This document shows, in pieces, positions 1-7,793 of a stretch of DNA of 64,000 nucleotides. The DNA comes from Hymenobacter plasmatis (GTDB taxonomy: Bacteria > Bacteroidota > Bacteroidia > Cytophagales > Hymenobacteraceae). The stretch lies in the NCBI RefSeq assembly GCF_020711255.1, contig NZ_JAJFAW010000007.1:124001-188000 (forward strand), written 5' to 3'. How positions within the stretch are numbered: the stretch's first letter is position 1; each line of letters begins with the position of its first letter. The notes under the pieces are model-generated. The model did not search any database and had not been told where the DNA came from. It saw only the letters and a list, made by a program, of their open reading frames with translations. A program made the translations under genes and the position numbers.

Positions 1-801
1 AAGTCCAGCCAAATCAGCACCCGCGTGCTCGACTTGTTTGCGCCCATCGGCAAGGGCCAGCGGGGCCTGATTGTGGCCCAGCCCAAGACCGGTAAAACCG
101 TGCTGTTGCAGGAAGTGGCCAACGCCATTTCGGAAAACCACCCCGAGGTGTACCTGATGATTCTGCTCATCGACGAACGTCCCGAGGAAGTAACCGACAT
201 GGCCCGCACCGTGAAGGCCGAGGTGCTTAGCTCAACCTTCGACGAAACGGCCGACCGCCACGTGAAAATCGCCGAAATGGCCCTCGACAAGGCCCGGCGC
301 CTCGTGGAGTGCGGCCACGACGTGGTAATTCTGCTTGACTCCATCACTCGCCTGGCGCGCGCCTACAACACGGTGCAGCCCAGCTCGTCGCGCATCCTCT
401 CGGGTGGTATCGACGCCGGCGCCCTGCAAAAGCCCAAGCGCTTCTTCGGTGCGGCCCGTAACGTGGAAGGCGGCGGCTCGCTCACCATCATCGCTACGGC
501 CCTCATCGAGACCGGCTCCAAGATGGACGAGGTTATCTTCGAGGAATTCAAAGGCACCGGCAACATGGAACTGCAGCTGGACCGCAAGTTGGCCAACAAG
601 CGCGTGTTCCCGGCCATCGACATCCCGGCTTCCGGCACCCGCCGCGAAGACCTGCTCATGAGCAAGGACGAGTTGAGCCGCGTGTGGGTGCTCCGCAAGT
701 TCATGTCGGACATGACCGCCACCGAGGCCATGGAATTCCTGAAGGACCGCATCAAAGGCACAAAGGACAACGAGGAATTCCTCATTTCCATGAACGGCTA
801 A
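1..801 (+). CDS. rho: Transcription termination factor Rho, 3' part
   Basis: RNA-dependent hexameric ATPase that ends transcription at Rho-dependent sites. The reading frame is open from base 1, so the gene begins outside the window; only the C-terminal ATPase domain (about 266 codons) is present. Visible motifs are the P-loop QPKTGKT (about nt 79-99), the Walker B strand ending ILLDSITR, and the Q/R-loop region with [21 protein letters not shown] and [16 protein letters not shown] at 25 also lies in frame but falls inside the conserved domain, so it is not the start. A strong hairpin terminator follows about 20 nt after the stop codon. The identification rests on very conserved motifs. Confidence 0.97.
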   Translation, partial: KSSQISTRVLDLFAPIGKGQRGLIVAQPKTGKTVLLQEVANAISENHPEVYLMILLIDERPEEVTDMARTVKAEVLSSTFDETADRHVKIAEMALDKARRLVECGHDVVILLDSITRLARAYNTVQPSSSRILSGGIDAGALQKPKRFFGAARNVEGGGSLTIIATALIETGSKMDEVIFEEFKGTGNMELQLDRKLANKRVFPAIDIPASGTRREDLLMSKDELSRVWVLRKFMSDMTATEAMEFLKDRIKGTKDNEEFLISMNG

Positions 802-821
802 AACCCAAGCCTGCTTCCAAT

Positions 822-857
822 AAAAAAGCCCGTTGCATCACTGCAGCGGGCTTTTTT
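822..857 (+). terminator. Intrinsic terminator after rho
   Basis: AAAAAAGCCCG...CGGGCTTTTTT forms a G/C-rich stem with a short loop and a T-run, about 20 nt after the rho stop codon. The A-run on the left arm would let it work from the other strand as well. Confidence 0.85.
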
Positions 858-1003
858 GATAGCTAATAATCGGCACTTAGTCATTTAATAACATAACGAC
901 TAGCAAACCAGCGGCCGGCATTTTAAATTCAACAATCGGAATATAAATTACTGAGGAGTTGAAACCGTCGCCGCACAATGGCCCTGCCGGCGCCGTGAAG
1001 GCG

Positions 1004-1026
1004 TAATTTTGGCTCAAATAATTTTG
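1004..1026 (+). promoter_or_regulatory. Two candidate -7 boxes before the DsbA-like gene
   Basis: TAATTTTG occurs at 1004-1011 and again at 1019-1026, both matching the Bacteroidota -7 consensus TAnnTTTG, just before the ATG at 1032. Neither has a TTG -33 element at the usual distance. The upstream copy is the more practical one because the downstream copy would leave almost no leader. Confidence 0.3.
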
Positions 1027-1031
1027 ACGCC

Positions 1032-1706
1032 ATGGCCACTGCTGCTCCCGCCAACCTCCCCGAACTGCTCTACATCCAGGACCCGCTCTGCGGCTGGTGC
1101 TACGGCATGAGCCCGGTCATCAACCGTGTGCAAGCCGAGTTTGCGGGCCGGCTGGATGTGTCGGTGCTCTGTGGCGGCATGGCCACCGGCGAGCATGTCG
1201 GGCCCATTGCCGAGACCTGGAGCTATATCCAAAACGCCCTGGCCGATGTAGAAAAAGCGACGGGCGTGGAGTTCGGCACTGCTTTTAAGGTCTTGGCCGA
1301 GGAGGGAAGCTACGAGTACAACTCGGAGCCGCCGAGCCGGGCCATTGTCGCTTTCCGCCAAATTACCCAGGACCCGGCCCGCACCGTGGCCTTCGCCCAC
1401 GCCGTGCAAGCCGCCCTGTTCCGCAACGGCAAAGACCTAAACGACCCCAGCGCCTACCACGCCCTGCTGGCACCCTTCGGCGTCGACATCACCGAGTTTC
1501 AGCGCCGCTTTGACGCGCCCGAAACGGCCCGGGCCACCCAGCAGGAATTCGCGGCCGTAGCCCGCATCGGCGTTCAGGGATTTCCGACCAGCGTGGTGCG
1601 CATCGGGGAGCAGGGCTATGTGCTGGCCCGCGGCTACCAGTCCTATGAGCAGGTGCGGCAGGGGCTCGAGCAGCTTCTCGGTGACGCCGCGCTTAATGAG
1701 GAATGA
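1032..1706 (+). CDS. DsbA family oxidoreductase (FrnE-like)
   Basis: 224-aa thioredoxin-fold protein with an N-terminal CGWC active site (about residues 19-22, in DPLCGWCYG) and a cis-proline loop GFPT near residue 185, the arrangement of DsbA/FrnE-type thiol-disulfide oxidoreductases. There is no signal peptide or membrane segment, so it probably acts in the cytoplasm, as FrnE-type proteins do. It stands alone. The last codons (LNEE and stop) lie inside the arm of an inverted repeat that fills the convergent gap to the next gene. The family is clear; the substrate is unknown. Confidence 0.85.
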   Translation: MATAAPANLPELLYIQDPLCGWCYGMSPVINRVQAEFAGRLDVSVLCGGMATGEHVGPIAETWSYIQNALADVEKATGVEFGTAFKVLAEEGSYEYNSEPPSRAIVAFRQITQDPARTVAFAHAVQAALFRNGKDLNDPSAYHALLAPFGVDITEFQRRFDAPETARATQQEFAAVARIGVQGFPTSVVRIGEQGYVLARGYQSYEQVRQGLEQLLGDAALNEE

Positions 1707-1909
1707 ACGAACAACTCCCCTCCTTACCAAGGAGGGGATGTTTGAGTTTAGCTCAAACGGGGGTGGTTGCCCTCGTTGAACGACACCCGAACGAGTTGGG
1801 CTGGAATCGTTCGCCCATCGTGAAACGATTCAACCACCCCAGTTGCCGCAGGCGCGGCAACATCCCCTCCTTTCTAAAGAGGGGAGTTGTTCGTTCATTC
1901 CTCATTAAG
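1692..1909. repeat. Modular palindromic repeat element, copy 1
   Basis: A long inverted repeat with outer arms at 1692-1722 and 1879-1909. The core at 1713-1888 has the layout AACTCCCCTCCTT/AAGGAGGGGA hairpin, a variable hairpin (TTTGAG-TTTAG-CTCAAA), GGGGTGGTTG, centre, CAACCACCCC, a second variable hairpin (GTTGCCGC-AG-GCGCGGCAAC), and a closing CCCCTCC/GGGGAGTT hairpin. The same layout recurs at 53455-53622 and 59608-59776. In this copy the outer arms extend about 21 nt further and include the 3' end of the DsbA-like gene. It probably acts as a bidirectional terminator. Confidence 0.85.
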
Positions 1910-1916
1910 CCCAGCG

Positions 1917-2543
1917 TTAAAGTCGCACTACCTGTTTTTTTAGGGGCGACCACGCAATGCTGCGCCGGTCTTCCTTGCCCACCAGGTACGTGAAGCGAAT
2001 GCTTTCGGGCCGTTTGCGCAGGTCGTTCCAGGTGGCGTGGTCGGGCGCTTCGGGGCCGGTGGGGTAGGGGGCGGCAGCTGGCACGGCCGGGCTGGAAAAT
2101 TGGGCTGGCCGGAAGAACTCCCGGATGCGCCGCCGCACAAAGGCTTCGCGTTCGGCCGGAGTGACGGTCGAAGTTTTCATCTCGTAGACCATGGGCGCTT
2201 CCAGGTCGACGGCGCTGAGGCTTTCCCGAAAAATCACTTGCCCGTCGGCCGTGGTGATGGTGAACGTGGCGGTTCCCTCCAGTACTGATGGGCCCCGCAG
2301 CACCAGGCGGAATGCGTCGGGCTTGCCGCCCGGCTGGCTGAACATGTGCGCCTGCTGCGCCGTGACCAGGGTATCGGCTTGGGCGCTTACGGCGGCCGCG
2401 CGGCTGGTATCGGGCGGCGGAAGGGCCGAGGTATCGGGTTTGTTCCGGTCGGCAATGCGGGAAATACTGCCCTCGTGCACGGCAGAGGGCGTCGAATTAC
2501 AGGCCGCTAGCAGCGGCAGCACGGCAAACCAGGCGAAACGCAT
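1917..2543 (-). CDS. Putative lipoprotein, unknown function
   Basis: 208-aa protein whose N-terminus (MRFAWFAVLPLLAAC) is a lipoprotein signal peptide with lipobox LAAC at residues 12-15. A Pro/Ser-rich linker follows, then a mixed region around residues 75-165. I recognise no domain. It is the last gene of a minus-strand run (methyltransferase, UbiA, this gene); the gap to UbiA is 87 nt, so co-transcription is possible but unproven. It would be membrane-anchored, in the periplasm or outer membrane. The ATG start directly yields the signal peptide. Confidence 0.7.
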   Translation of the reverse strand: MRFAWFAVLPLLAACNSTPSAVHEGSISRIADRNKPDTSALPPPDTSRAAAVSAQADTLVTAQQAHMFSQPGGKPDAFRLVLRGPSVLEGTATFTITTADGQVIFRESLSAVDLEAPMVYEMKTSTVTPAEREAFVRRRIREFFRPAQFSSPAVPAAAPYPTGPEAPDHATWNDLRKRPESIRFTYLVGKEDRRSIAWSPLKKQVVRL

Positions 2544-2630
2544 AGTATATGGAGCTAAGGCTACAATGAATGGCTCAAGGTACGTGGCAAGCCGGTAGAA
2601 GGTGGCCTACGAGCTAGCCGCTCAAGCAAC

Positions 2631-3503
2631 TCAACGCCAGAGCAGCATGGCCACAAACGCGGCACTCAGGCACAACGACGACACTTGGTTCATGCGCATG
2701 GTGTGCTCGAAATTGGCCGCCCGCTCGTCGTGCCACACCTGCCAGGCCCAGCGGCTGAACATCCACACGACCGGCCCGGTGGCCACCAGAAATATCAGGA
2801 GCGGCCGTATTTCCTGACGCAGCCAGTAGGCCAGGCCCAGCGTAGCTGCCCCCACCAGCAGCCCCACCGCTGCAAACACAAACGTGCCCCGAACTCCCAG
2901 CCGCAAGCTCAGGGTGCGGTCACCGCGCCGGGCATCTTCGTCGTGCTGGTACACTTGAGTGAGCGGATAAGAGCCGCACAAAAACAGCGTGCTCACCAGT
3001 GCCAGCAGCAGGTTGGTTTTGTCGCTGAGCTGGACCCAGGAAGCCCCGGCGCCCACTTGCGTCATCAAAAAAGTGAAGGCCCCCTGGAACAGCACCACTA
3101 CCAGTGTGCTCAGCAGGGGGTATTTTTTGAGCCGGATGCCGTCGTAGCTATAGGCTTTGGAAATCAGCAGATACAGCACCACCAGCGCCGCGAAAGGCAG
3201 CGAAAGCAGCGCGGCTCCGGCCACGGCCAGTGCATCGAACAGCCACACGAGGTGCAGCAGCTCGGGCGTCACTTTCGGGGGCGCCTTGAGTCCGCCAATG
3301 CTGCCCTCGTCCTTGTCGTAGTAGGAGTTGTAGCCGTTGGAGGCCGGGTAGGCCAGCAAATGCAGCACCACAAACACCCCGGCGGCTTTCCACCCGCTCC
3401 AGGGCCCGCGCAGGGCGCTCAGCCCAAACCAGAACACGGGCATGAGGTAAATGGAAAACGGGATGCGGAGCAGCGGCAGCGCCTTTTTGTAAGCAGTTAG
3501 CAA
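2631..3503 (-). CDS. UbiA family prenyltransferase
   Basis: 290-aa integral membrane prenyltransferase with about 8-9 hydrophobic segments. Both Asp-rich prenyl-diphosphate/Mg sites are visible: NGYNSYYDKDEGSIGG near residues 56-71 and YQHDEDARRGDRTLS near 187-201. This family transfers isoprenyl chains to aromatic or other acceptors; the acceptor cannot be read from the sequence. The start used is TTG at 3503. Its first codons (TTG CTA ACT GCT TAC) are part of a palindromic repeat, yet the following residues LLRIPFS look like the normal start of the protein. The methyltransferase gene upstream on the same strand may modify the product. Confidence 0.85.
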   Translation of the reverse strand: MLTAYKKALPLLRIPFSIYLMPVFWFGLSALRGPWSGWKAAGVFVVLHLLAYPASNGYNSYYDKDEGSIGGLKAPPKVTPELLHLVWLFDALAVAGAALLSLPFAALVVLYLLISKAYSYDGIRLKKYPLLSTLVVVLFQGAFTFLMTQVGAGASWVQLSDKTNLLLALVSTLFLCGSYPLTQVYQHDEDARRGDRTLSLRLGVRGTFVFAAVGLLVGAATLGLAYWLRQEIRPLLIFLVATGPVVWMFSRWAWQVWHDERAANFEHTMRMNQVSSLCLSAAFVAMLLWR

Positions 3504-3611
3504 TTAACAGTAGGCAGTAAGCAGTGTGGAGATGGACAAAGGTTGTTGAAAACAGCGGACTAAACGTGACGACAAGCATTGCACACTGCTAACTGTTCAC
3601 TGCTAACTGGT
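3492..3611. repeat. Palindromic repeat of AGCAGTTAGC-type words
   Basis: The left part (about 3492-3528) carries AGCAGTTAGCA, TTAACAGT and AGCAGTGTG; the right part (about 3582-3611) carries the complement CACACTGCTAACTGTTCACTGCTAACTGGT. They form an imperfect inverted repeat filling the gap between the methyltransferase and UbiA genes. The right arm encodes the last residues of the methyltransferase and the left arm supplies the UbiA start codon. Confidence 0.7.
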
Positions 3612-4398
3612 TTTTGACCGGCCAGCCTACCAGGAAAGTGACCTTCGGGCCCCACCAGTGCCGTTTTTTGCCGGCTTGCCAAGTGAATTGCTGGGTAGGG
3701 TCGGCCTGTTGGGCCAGGGCAAGCAACTCCTGGGTCGAGTACATGCGCAGCAGCGAGACGGAGCCATCCCAAATGGTGCAGAGCGGAATGAGCGGGATGA
3801 GGTAGGTAAACACCAGGCGGCTGAGGCGAAACGGCCGGAAAAACGGAGTGACCAGGAGTTGAGCTACCGGCAGCACCGTCCAGGCCAGCAGCAATTCAGC
3901 CCAATGCTTGCCGGCGCCTTCGAATACGCCGATGCCTGTATTGGCCTGCACGGCATCGTGCAGCAGGGCCTGGGCCGCGGCGGGAGGGAAATGGTGAAAA
4001 GCGGAAAATACGACCCGAAAGCCCGTGAGGTGCGCGGGCACACCCAGGGCATTCACGGAGGCCGGCTCGTGGCCGATGCGGCCCTGAGTGCGGCTGGCAA
4101 TGTGAGCCCAGGCGGCGGGCTGGGGGTAGAGGTCGGTAAGCGTCACGGTGACGTCGGCCAGCCCTTCGGCTTGCAGGGCGCGCCATACGGTTTCGGTGCC
4201 GCCACCCGCGCCGGCGCCGAGTTCAAGCAGCGCGGTTTGGCCGGTGCGGCGCAGGCCTTCGGCCAGCAGCGGCGCGATGGGCCGGTAGGTGCCCAGCGCG
4301 GAAATCATGAACCGCAGGTAGTCCATCATCCCGGCCCGGATGACGGTGGGGAACCACGGCAAGTCTTCAAATTCAAACAGACGAAGGCGGAGGCGCAT
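3589..4398 (-). CDS. Class I SAM-dependent methyltransferase
   Basis: 269-aa protein with a Rossmann-type SAM-binding motif LLELGAGAGGGTET near residues 58-71, an acidic end of the next strand (LTDLYPQP) near residue 88, and a VFSAFHHF motif near residue 130. The C-terminal half (about 165-240) is hydrophobic, so the enzyme may sit on the membrane, which suits a lipid-like substrate. Its last codons (NQLAVNS) derive from the adjacent repeat, so the native C-terminus may have been shorter. It lies upstream of the UbiA gene on the same strand, which suggests a joint role in making or capping a prenylated compound; that is inference. Confidence 0.75.
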   Translation of the reverse strand: MRLRLRLFEFEDLPWFPTVIRAGMMDYLRFMISALGTYRPIAPLLAEGLRRTGQTALLELGAGAGGGTETVWRALQAEGLADVTVTLTDLYPQPAAWAHIASRTQGRIGHEPASVNALGVPAHLTGFRVVFSAFHHFPPAAAQALLHDAVQANTGIGVFEGAGKHWAELLLAWTVLPVAQLLVTPFFRPFRLSRLVFTYLIPLIPLCTIWDGSVSLLRMYSTQELLALAQQADPTQQFTWQAGKKRHWWGPKVTFLVGWPVKNQLAVNS

Positions 4399-4495
4399 GG
4401 CCCAAGGATACGCAGAAATGGCCGGTGCCGACGATTCTTGCCAATCGAAGCGGATACACTTTCTAAGCCACCGATTATCTAACTCTAAAGATTAC

Positions 4496-4930
4496 TTACT
4501 GAAAATCTAGCTCATCACGGTTAAAAAGATGTTTGTGATATACCAGATAAACAGAGAATAATGCGCCGGGCAGGTAAACCCATCCCCCAAATCGGATTAG
4601 CGCGTCAGCAGGAAGGTCTGTAAGTGAGCGTATGAGAAAATATGCAAATGCATAAAAAATGATAACTATGGTTGCAGACCCAGCCAAGCGCCGATTGTAA
4701 GCCGTTATACTGAATACCCTACGGAAAGCAGGCACAGTCATCGGAATCAGCGGGACAGAAGCTATTGCCGCGCAGATACTTTCCATTAATGTGATGTAGG
4801 AAGCGTCTGGAAGCTCTCTCAAATTTAGTAAGAGAAGGCAACTAAATGCCCCTAGTACATTCGTGGATAGCCATAATAAGCAAGCTTTTTTCCAAGTGCT
4901 GGGTGATGTGGAGAGGTCGCGATTTCCCAT
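4496..4930 (-). CDS. Small integral membrane protein, AT-rich orphan
   Basis: 144-aa protein (ATG at 4930, MGNRDLSTSP) with four predicted membrane segments, no recognised domain and a charged C-terminus. A GTG at 4972 would add 14 residues, but the ATG fits better. The gene is clearly richer in A/T and in codons such as TTA, ATA and AGA than its GC-rich neighbours, which suggests recent transfer. It lies divergent to the 5011 gene with only about 80 nt between them. It could be a real gene of unknown role; coding support is moderate. Confidence 0.5.
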   Translation of the reverse strand: MGNRDLSTSPSTWKKACLLWLSTNVLGAFSCLLLLNLRELPDASYITLMESICAAIASVPLIPMTVPAFRRVFSITAYNRRLAGSATIVIIFYAFAYFLIRSLTDLPADALIRFGGWVYLPGALFSVYLVYHKHLFNRDELDFQ

Positions 4931-4981
4931 ATCGGAAATAAATTTTAGACTGGCTGGCAAATGTACCAGCACTTTTCTCCA

Positions 4982-4998
4982 ACTTTGCAGTCCAAAGC
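4982..4998. promoter_or_regulatory. Operator site 1, ACTTTG-N5-CAAAGC
   Basis: Palindrome ACTTTG-CAGTC-CAAAGC, 12 nt before the ATG at 5011. The same half-sites with the same 5-nt spacer occur before the 6061 gene and before creD. The left half (CAACTTTG) sits where a TAnnTTTG -7 box would be, so a bound protein would block the promoter. It is proposed to bind the HTH_34 regulator encoded at 5688, which would be autoregulation. Confidence 0.6.
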
Positions 4999-5010
4999 AC
5001 TTCGAACACT

Positions 5011-5691
5011 ATGAAGCCCGCCGCCAATCCTGACCCGCTTGCTCAGCTCACCGAAATCCGCGCCATCATGGACCGCAGCTCGCGCTATTTGTCGCTGTCG
5101 GGGTTGAGCGGGGTAGGGGCCGGGGTAGTAGCGCTGGTGGGCGCCGCGGTGGGGCACTTCTACCTGAAAAGCCATTATGCCGACGGCTACCTGCACCTAA
5201 TGCAAGGCTCGGTGCAGGAGCGGCGGGCGGCGCTGCCGTTTCTGCTGTTGCTGTCGTTTGTGATGATAGGGGTGGCGCTGCTGGTGGCGTATTTCTTTAC
5301 CCAGCGGCGCACCAAGCACGACGGGCAACCGATGTGGAACGGCCCGGCCCGGCGCCTGGTGGCGTCGTTGGCGGTGCCGCTGGTGGTGGGCGGGCTGTTT
5401 TCCCTACGGCTGTACCTCGGCGGCGATGCGGCCATGGTAGTGCCGGGCCTGCTGATTTTTTATGGCCTGGCGCTGCTCAATGCCAGCAAGTTCACCCTGG
5501 ATGAAATCCGCTGGCTGGGGCTTACCCAGATTGGGCTGGGACTGGTGTGCATGCTGCTGCCCGGCTGGGGGCTGCTTTTCTTTGCGCTTGGCTTTGGCCT
5601 GGGCCACATTGGCTACGGCCTGGTTATGTACAACCGCTACGAGCGGCCGGGCACGGCCGGCGCGGCGGCTAACTCCGCAGTTGTCCGGTGA
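5011..5691 (+). CDS. Membrane protein paired with HTH_34 regulator
   Basis: 226-aa protein with a short cytoplasmic N-terminus (LAQLTEIRAIMDRSSRYLSLSG) and about six membrane helices. I recall proteins with this start in Bacteroidota genomes, usually next to a small winged-helix regulator; no function is known to me. Here its stop overlaps the regulator's GTG start (GTGA), so the two are translationally coupled. The palindrome at 4982-4998 lies just upstream. The protein may sense a membrane or envelope signal or simply be part of the regulator's output; that is inference. Confidence 0.75.
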   Translation: MKPAANPDPLAQLTEIRAIMDRSSRYLSLSGLSGVGAGVVALVGAAVGHFYLKSHYADGYLHLMQGSVQERRAALPFLLLLSFVMIGVALLVAYFFTQRRTKHDGQPMWNGPARRLVASLAVPLVVGGLFSLRLYLGGDAAMVVPGLLIFYGLALLNASKFTLDEIRWLGLTQIGLGLVCMLLPGWGLLFFALGFGLGHIGYGLVMYNRYERPGTAGAAANSAVVR

Positions 5692-5981
5692 AGCACCTCA
5701 TCCATACGCTCAATAAGGCTTTCGACCACCGCGTGCGGCTGGGCGTGATGGCCGTCCTGATGGCCAACGAATCGGTGAGTTTCAACGACCTCAAAGAGGT
5801 GCTCGACCTCACCGATGGCAACCTGGCCAGCCACGTGGCCGCCCTCGAAAAGGCCGAATACGTCCACGTGAACAAGCAATTCATCGGCAAGAAACCGAAC
5901 ACCACCTACACGGCCACTGCCGCGGGCAAGGCCGCTTTTCAGCAGCACCTCACCACGCTGGAGAAGCTGCTGCGCCCCTGA
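5688..5981 (+). CDS. Winged-helix transcriptional regulator (HTH_34 type)
   Basis: 97-aa protein made almost wholly of one winged-helix domain: FDHRVRLGVMAVLMANESVSFNDLKEVLDLTDGNLASHVAALEKAEYV matches the MarR/ArsR-like HTH_34 pattern, with the recognition helix around TDGNLASHVAALEKA (about residues 42-56) and the wing IGKKPNTTYTAT. It starts with GTG overlapping the previous stop. Family members are dimers that bind short palindromes. The shared palindrome ACTTTG-N5-CAAAG before 5011, 6061 and creD is the obvious candidate target. Its ligand is unknown. I am confident of the fold; the target is inferred. Confidence 0.85.
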   Translation: MKHLIHTLNKAFDHRVRLGVMAVLMANESVSFNDLKEVLDLTDGNLASHVAALEKAEYVHVNKQFIGKKPNTTYTATAAGKAAFQQHLTTLEKLLRP

Positions 5982-6024
5982 AAAACGAACAAAGGATTCA
6001 ATACGCTCTTTTTTTTGCCGGTTC

Positions 6025-6041
6025 ACTTTGAAACGCAAAGT
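6025..6041. promoter_or_regulatory. Operator site 2, ACTTTG-N5-CAAAGT
   Basis: Perfect palindrome ACTTTG-AAACG-CAAAGT, 19 nt before the ATG at 6061. The left half-site overlaps a -7-like TCACTTTG. It is nearly identical to the creD site (ACTTTG-AATTG-CAAAGC). Confidence 0.6.
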
Positions 6042-6060
6042 TCTTTAAAATAACTCAACC

Positions 6061-7719
6061 ATGACAGATTTAGCCCAACCTTCTGCGCCGTGGCCGGCTG
6101 GCCAATCGGCCCGTCCGGTATCGCCGGCTGCTATTGCGGCCGCGGCTCCCACTTATGCTCCGCTCAGCATGGCTCAAAAGCTGCTGCTGCCGCTGGGTGC
6201 CCTGCTGTTCGACTGGCTGTTTTGGCTGGAAAAAGGTGGGCCGAATATGCTGGTGTTCACTGTTTTTGTGGTGGCGGCGCAGCTCGTGCTATTGCCAAGG
6301 GTGGCGGCGGTGCGGCACTCGGGCTACTTCTGGCTCATGGTGGGCGGCAGCCTGTTCAGCGGGGCAATGATGGCGGTGTACGGCTCGGCCGTGGCGGCGC
6401 TGGCCTGCCTGGCCTCGGTGCTCCTGCTGTTGGGCTACGTCAACCAGCCGCACCTGAAGCTGCTGCCCTACGCCTTGCTCACGGCGCTGGGCAGCGTGGC
6501 GCAGGCGGGGCCGCGGGTGCTGCTGGGGCTGCGCGCGCCGCGCAATGCCAGTGGCAGTGTGCGCCGCGGGTGGTTTTATGCTCGCATGTTGGTGGTGCCG
6601 CTGGTGGTGCTCGGGGCGTTCCACATCCTGTTTGTACTGGCCAACCCGCGGTACGAGGCGCTCAGCAGCCGGACCTTGGCGGCGGTGGCCGACTTTCTGC
6701 TGTGGCTGCTGCCGGAGGTGTCGGTGGCCCATCTGGTGTTTTTCACGCTGGGCGTGCTGGTCACGGCTGGGGTGGTGGTCATGGTGCCGGTGTACCTGTT
6801 TGCCGACCACGAATCGCGCTTTGGCGAATTCATCCGGCGGCAACGCGACCGGGTGGCTTCGTTTGCCGTGCGCCGGCCCAATTTCCAGCATCGCACCACC
6901 CGCGCCCTGGATTTGCGCAAGGAGTTTGTGGCGGCTGCGGCCGTGTTCGGGCTGGTAAATGCGCTGCTGCTGGTCGTCAATGCCATCGACGTGAACTGGC
7001 TGTGGTTTGGCTTCGTGCCCAAGCCCGGTTTCGACCTCACGCAGTTTGTGCACGAGGGCACCTACGTGCTCATCTTCAGCATTCTGCTGGCCATGGGCAT
7101 CGTGCTCTGGTTCTTCCGCCGCAACCTGAACTTCTACCAGCCCGGGCTGCCGTGGCTGCGCTGGGGCGCCACGGTGTGGGTGCTGCAAAACGCGGTGCTC
7201 GCCATATCAGTTGGGCTGCGCAACTACTACTACATCCTGCATTGTGGCCTGGCCTACAAGCGCATCGGGGTGTGCTTCTTTCTGCTGCTGGTATTCTTTG
7301 GGCTGGGCACGGTGCTGCTCAAAATCTGGCAGCGCCGCTCGGCCTACAGCCTGATTCGGCTCAATTCGCTGGCTGCCTACGCCGCCCTGCTGCTTTTGGC
7401 CGCGGGCAACTGGGAAGTCTGGATTGCCAGCTACAACCTGCAGCCCCGGTTTCGCAGCATCGACATCGGCTTCCTGCTGGACATGCCCGGCCGCGTGCTG
7501 CCCACGTTGGTGGCCCACCGCGAGTTGCTAAACCACACGCCCCAGCTCACTGCCGACACCGGTAATGGCAGCGCGGTAATAATTCCGGCCGCCGACGCCC
7601 AGCGCCGCCTCGATGCGGCCGTGGCCAGCTGGAAGCACCGCTACGAAGCCCACCCCGACTGGCAGGGCCGCACTTACTCCGACTGGCACACCTACAAGCA
7701 GCTAACCGGGAACCAGTAG
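6061..7719 (+). CDS. Large polytopic membrane protein, DUF4173/DUF4153-like
   Basis: 552-aa protein with at least 11 hydrophobic segments and a short Pro/Ala-rich N-terminus. The stretch with NAIDVNWLWFGF, FVHEGTYVLIFSILLAM and FFRRNLNFY (about residues 304-360), followed by RNYYYILHCGLAYKRIGVCFFLLL, matches what I recall of the DUF4173 family of Bacteroidota and Firmicutes. The last 70 residues look extracytoplasmic and include a WKHRYEAHPDWQ segment. Its function is unknown. It is downstream of the winged-helix gene with its own palindromic operator, so it is the best candidate for a regulated target. Confidence 0.75.
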   Translation: MTDLAQPSAPWPAGQSARPVSPAAIAAAAPTYAPLSMAQKLLLPLGALLFDWLFWLEKGGPNMLVFTVFVVAAQLVLLPRVAAVRHSGYFWLMVGGSLFSGAMMAVYGSAVAALACLASVLLLLGYVNQPHLKLLPYALLTALGSVAQAGPRVLLGLRAPRNASGSVRRGWFYARMLVVPLVVLGAFHILFVLANPRYEALSSRTLAAVADFLLWLLPEVSVAHLVFFTLGVLVTAGVVVMVPVYLFADHESRFGEFIRRQRDRVASFAVRRPNFQHRTTRALDLRKEFVAAAAVFGLVNALLLVVNAIDVNWLWFGFVPKPGFDLTQFVHEGTYVLIFSILLAMGIVLWFFRRNLNFYQPGLPWLRWGATVWVLQNAVLAISVGLRNYYYILHCGLAYKRIGVCFFLLLVFFGLGTVLLKIWQRRSAYSLIRLNSLAAYAALLLLAAGNWEVWIASYNLQPRFRSIDIGFLLDMPGRVLPTLVAHRELLNHTPQLTADTGNGSAVIIPAADAQRRLDAAVASWKHRYEAHPDWQGRTYSDWHTYKQLTGNQ

Positions 7720-7793
7720 CCCTGACTGTCAGTGTTCTATGGCTTACAACTTGAGCCGTCGCCATTAATCCTCTCCAAACCCACCTCAATCCA

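Noticed and set aside
3489..3611. Short CRISPR-like array because of repeated AGCAGTTAGC words
   Set aside because: The words are unevenly spaced, partly inverted and without spacers; it is an imperfect palindrome.
6090..7565. 491-residue frame +2 within the DUF4173-like gene
   Set aside because: Gly/Ala/Arg-rich without membrane pattern; the frame at 6061 has coherent membrane helices.
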